From Fratercula arctica (taxonomy: Eukaryota; Chordata; Aves; Charadriiformes; Alcidae), in the NCBI GenBank assembly GCA_947846985.1, contig CANTUZ010000002.1:17499587-17563586 (forward strand): a DNA stretch of 64,000 nucleotides. Reading direction: 5' to 3'. Numbering within the stretch: position 1 is the stretch's first letter; each line of letters starts with the position of its first letter. The translations under genes and the position numbers were made by a program. This document shows positions 61,859-64,000 of this stretch, one piece after another. The notes under the pieces are model-generated. The model searched no databases and was not told the DNA's origin. It saw nothing but the letters and a program-made list of their open reading frames with translations.

Positions 61859-64000
61859 CTGGAAAACAAAACCAAAAACAAACAGAAGGCTGCTTGAAAC
61901 AAGGAAAGATATCTTTGATCAGCTGGTAGGCTGCTGAAGCTAAGAGTCTCATCCCCTGGCCTCAGTCTTCCACCCTTATAATGAAATAGATGAAGCAAAG
62001 TGCATGCAGATGCTGATGAATCATGTGCTGACCTTCCCCAGACAATACACCTCCATGCACTCAGCCAAGCAGCAGATGCCGCGCTGCTGCTGACTCAGTC
62101 CGTTTCACTGAAGAATTCACTGGTGATTGCAGCTTTCAGATTTCACTAAGTGATCTCAAAAAAAATCTTTGCACCGGAGGTAAGCCCACAATCTGAGTCA
62201 GGCGTTTCCTTAAAAAACAATTTTTTTCCAGTCATGGAGAGGTGTGCTCTGTACTACGTTTTAAGTGGCTGCAGGAGGAGGGGGCGGATTGCAGGGCAAT
62301 ATGCCTCTCCCTGCAGCTCTGCATATTCCAATTAAGAAAAAACGTTCACATGAACAAGGACAAAATATGCATGAGAACAAAAATAACTTATGCAACCACA
62401 TGAGAAACCCAGGTAATATCATGCAATATCCCAGCTAAACAGTCCTTTTTACAGATTACTTTCTTTTTGGCCTGCGTCGGCCTGCTGGAAATCAGTGATT
62501 CTCAACTAGAATAATACAAAATCTAAGATTTCAAGTACGCAGCACACTTCCACTGCATAAAATGACTGGAAACAACCTGAGATGCCCATGTCTATTGTGT
62601 CTCAATGATCTCCAAGACATGGGACAGTCAAGATTTTTCTTCCCAGTGACAACCCTCAGTTCTGCGCTGTCTAGAGCAAAGATCCAGCCAGCTACATTAG
62701 TTGGCTGGAAACAATCTCTATTGTCTATACCCCTGTCGCAGCTTATTATGGCAATTACAGAATACCCATTCTTCCAGAGTTTTAAAACAAGTGCAAGGTA
62801 ATGATCTGTTCTGTAGGTTGTGCACAATGGGGCCATTCTGATACATTCCTCCTTGCTTGAACTGTGTTACCAGAAGAAATAAATAAAAAAAAAAAAAAGG
62901 TGGATAAAGAAGAAATTAAACACACAGAAATAGATTTTTTATGTAAAACATAAAACACTCAGAATGATTTTTGCTGCATGAAGAGCTCATTTAACATGCC
63001 TGGTGAGTAGTGTGTGTCCTTAGTAGCAGCAGGGCTACCTGAGGGACAGGAGCCCAGCATTCGCAGCTGCTCAAAAGGAGATTGTCTCTGCAAAGATCAT
63101 GAAAGGCAAGTGCATTTTCTACACCAGGCCCTAATGTTCTTCTTGGGCAAGAAGAAAGGGAGAACTTTGTTCACTGCTGTTTACAATAATTTACTGTAGA
63201 TGGAGTAACTATGGAGATGGCTGCTGCACATTTATTAGTACTAAATCTCTCAGGCTACGTATATGCAGGATTTGATGGGTTGGCTTAGAATATAAACCAG
63301 TTTCTGTGGTGCAGCACTCTATATATTATGGCCACTTTGTGCCTATCCAGCGCCCCATCCATTTTCTGTTCCCGCCCTGTCTCCTGGATGCTCCTGCAGA
63401 CTGCGGAGCCGGTCGGGCCGGCTGCTCTGGGCCAGCCCGGCGTGCGGCTCCCGGGCACGCAGGGACCCTCCGGCCGCCTCTGCCCTGCACTGCCCACGGC
63501 TCGCCCGAGGACAGCCCGCGGTGTGGCAAAACAGGCACAATTTTTATGCAGAGCCGCAATTTAACTGGTAAACTGGAAGGCTGCAGAAGTGGCTTTTCAA
63601 AAGCCTGAGAGCCTGCTGAGCACTTAAACCGGTTTGTCTCTAGAGCTTAATGAATCTCTTCCCTTTTCACACATGTAACACTACACACCCTTTAAAAACG
63701 GAGAAATAATGCTCTGTGCCGAAGATATTTTAGGAGTATCCCTTGCTAGAACAGGCCTCCAAATTCCCAGTAAGTGCTCTGAGTAAGTGAGCCAGCAGTA
63801 AGTACAAGCAGGCAGAAAGCAGGGAGGAGCGGGACCCTTCCCTCTTGGAAGGAAGGGAAGCCTTTGTGGGTTATTTTTGAACGCTGACCTAAAAGGCTGA
63901 TTTTCCATCCACCCGCCACCCCGGACTGAGCAAAGGAGCCAGGTACGAGCAAAGCAAGGCGAACAGCTGGCTGCTAGAGCTGTTCAGCTTCTAACAAGAG
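61859..64000 (-). other. JCAD 5' intron or promoter region
   Basis: This lies upstream of the first coding exon's acceptor, so it is intron of the JCAD transcript at least in part. Apart from the CpG patch at 63349-63565, an A-run near 62.89 kb and three AGTAAGT words at 63769-63803, nothing specific was seen. No 5' non-coding exon could be placed. Confidence 0.6.
63349..63565. promoter_or_regulatory. CpG patch upstream of JCAD
   Basis: About 19 CpG dinucleotides fall in some 215 bases, 1.5 kb upstream of the first JCAD coding exon. Reading minus, a TATA-like CATAAAAA (63549-63542) precedes the GC-rich part. The position suits a JCAD promoter or 5' non-coding exon, but no clear donor was found, and the gene may start further right beyond the window. 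Open frames here on both strands look like GC artefacts. Confidence 0.45.

Noticed and set aside
1..64000. tRNA, rRNA, CRISPR, operon or phage features
   Set aside because: No cloverleaf-compatible box A/box B pair, regular spacer array or prokaryotic gene layout was seen.

Overview
This window is vertebrate nuclear DNA, almost certainly from a bird. It has single-copy spliced genes, long non-coding stretches, small CpG islands, and CR1 retrotransposon copies whose 3' ends carry the ATTCTATG-type octamer repeat typical of avian CR1. Nothing here is prokaryotic: there are no operons, ribosome binding sites, CRISPR arrays or phage genes.

The only protein-coding gene I can support is JCAD (KIAA1462, junctional cadherin 5 associated), on the minus strand. 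I rebuilt its whole coding sequence from three coding exons: 61798-61500 (start codon), 54834-51182 (the giant exon) and 47208-47174 (a 35-base terminal coding piece). Splice phases agree at both junctions and give a protein of about 1328 residues. The N-terminus, proline-rich PPxY region and C-terminal tail are recognisable as JCAD. The first coding exon has a clear acceptor and an in-frame upstream stop, so at least one further 5' non-coding exon must lie upstream. The 3' UTR runs left from 47173, with candidate poly(A) signals near 45.8 and 45.7 kb.

Layout: 1-35 kb is gene-poor DNA with two sizeable CR1 copies (16.6 kb minus, 22.2 kb plus), a short CR1 3' end (32.8 kb) and a possible MIR fragment (8.0 kb). 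At 36.1-36.4 kb there is a strong CpG island holding a good CTCF-like motif. A second CTCF-like motif beside a GATA-containing palindrome lies at 38.0 kb, and a compact CpG patch with a splice-donor-like edge at 43.6-43.9 kb. JCAD fills 45.7-61.9 kb, and an ancient CR1 relic sits in its intron at 56.5 kb. A further CpG patch is at 63.35-63.57 kb.

In mammals SVIL lies next to the 3' side of JCAD in the same orientation. The left part of the window may therefore be the 5' flank or first introns of SVIL, with the 36 or 43.7 kb CpG island as its promoter. This is synteny inference only; no SVIL coding exon is visible. I found no new coding system. The most interesting items are regulatory (CpG islands, CTCF-like motifs, palindromes), the conserved PPxY and C-terminal motifs of JCAD, and the old transposon relics.
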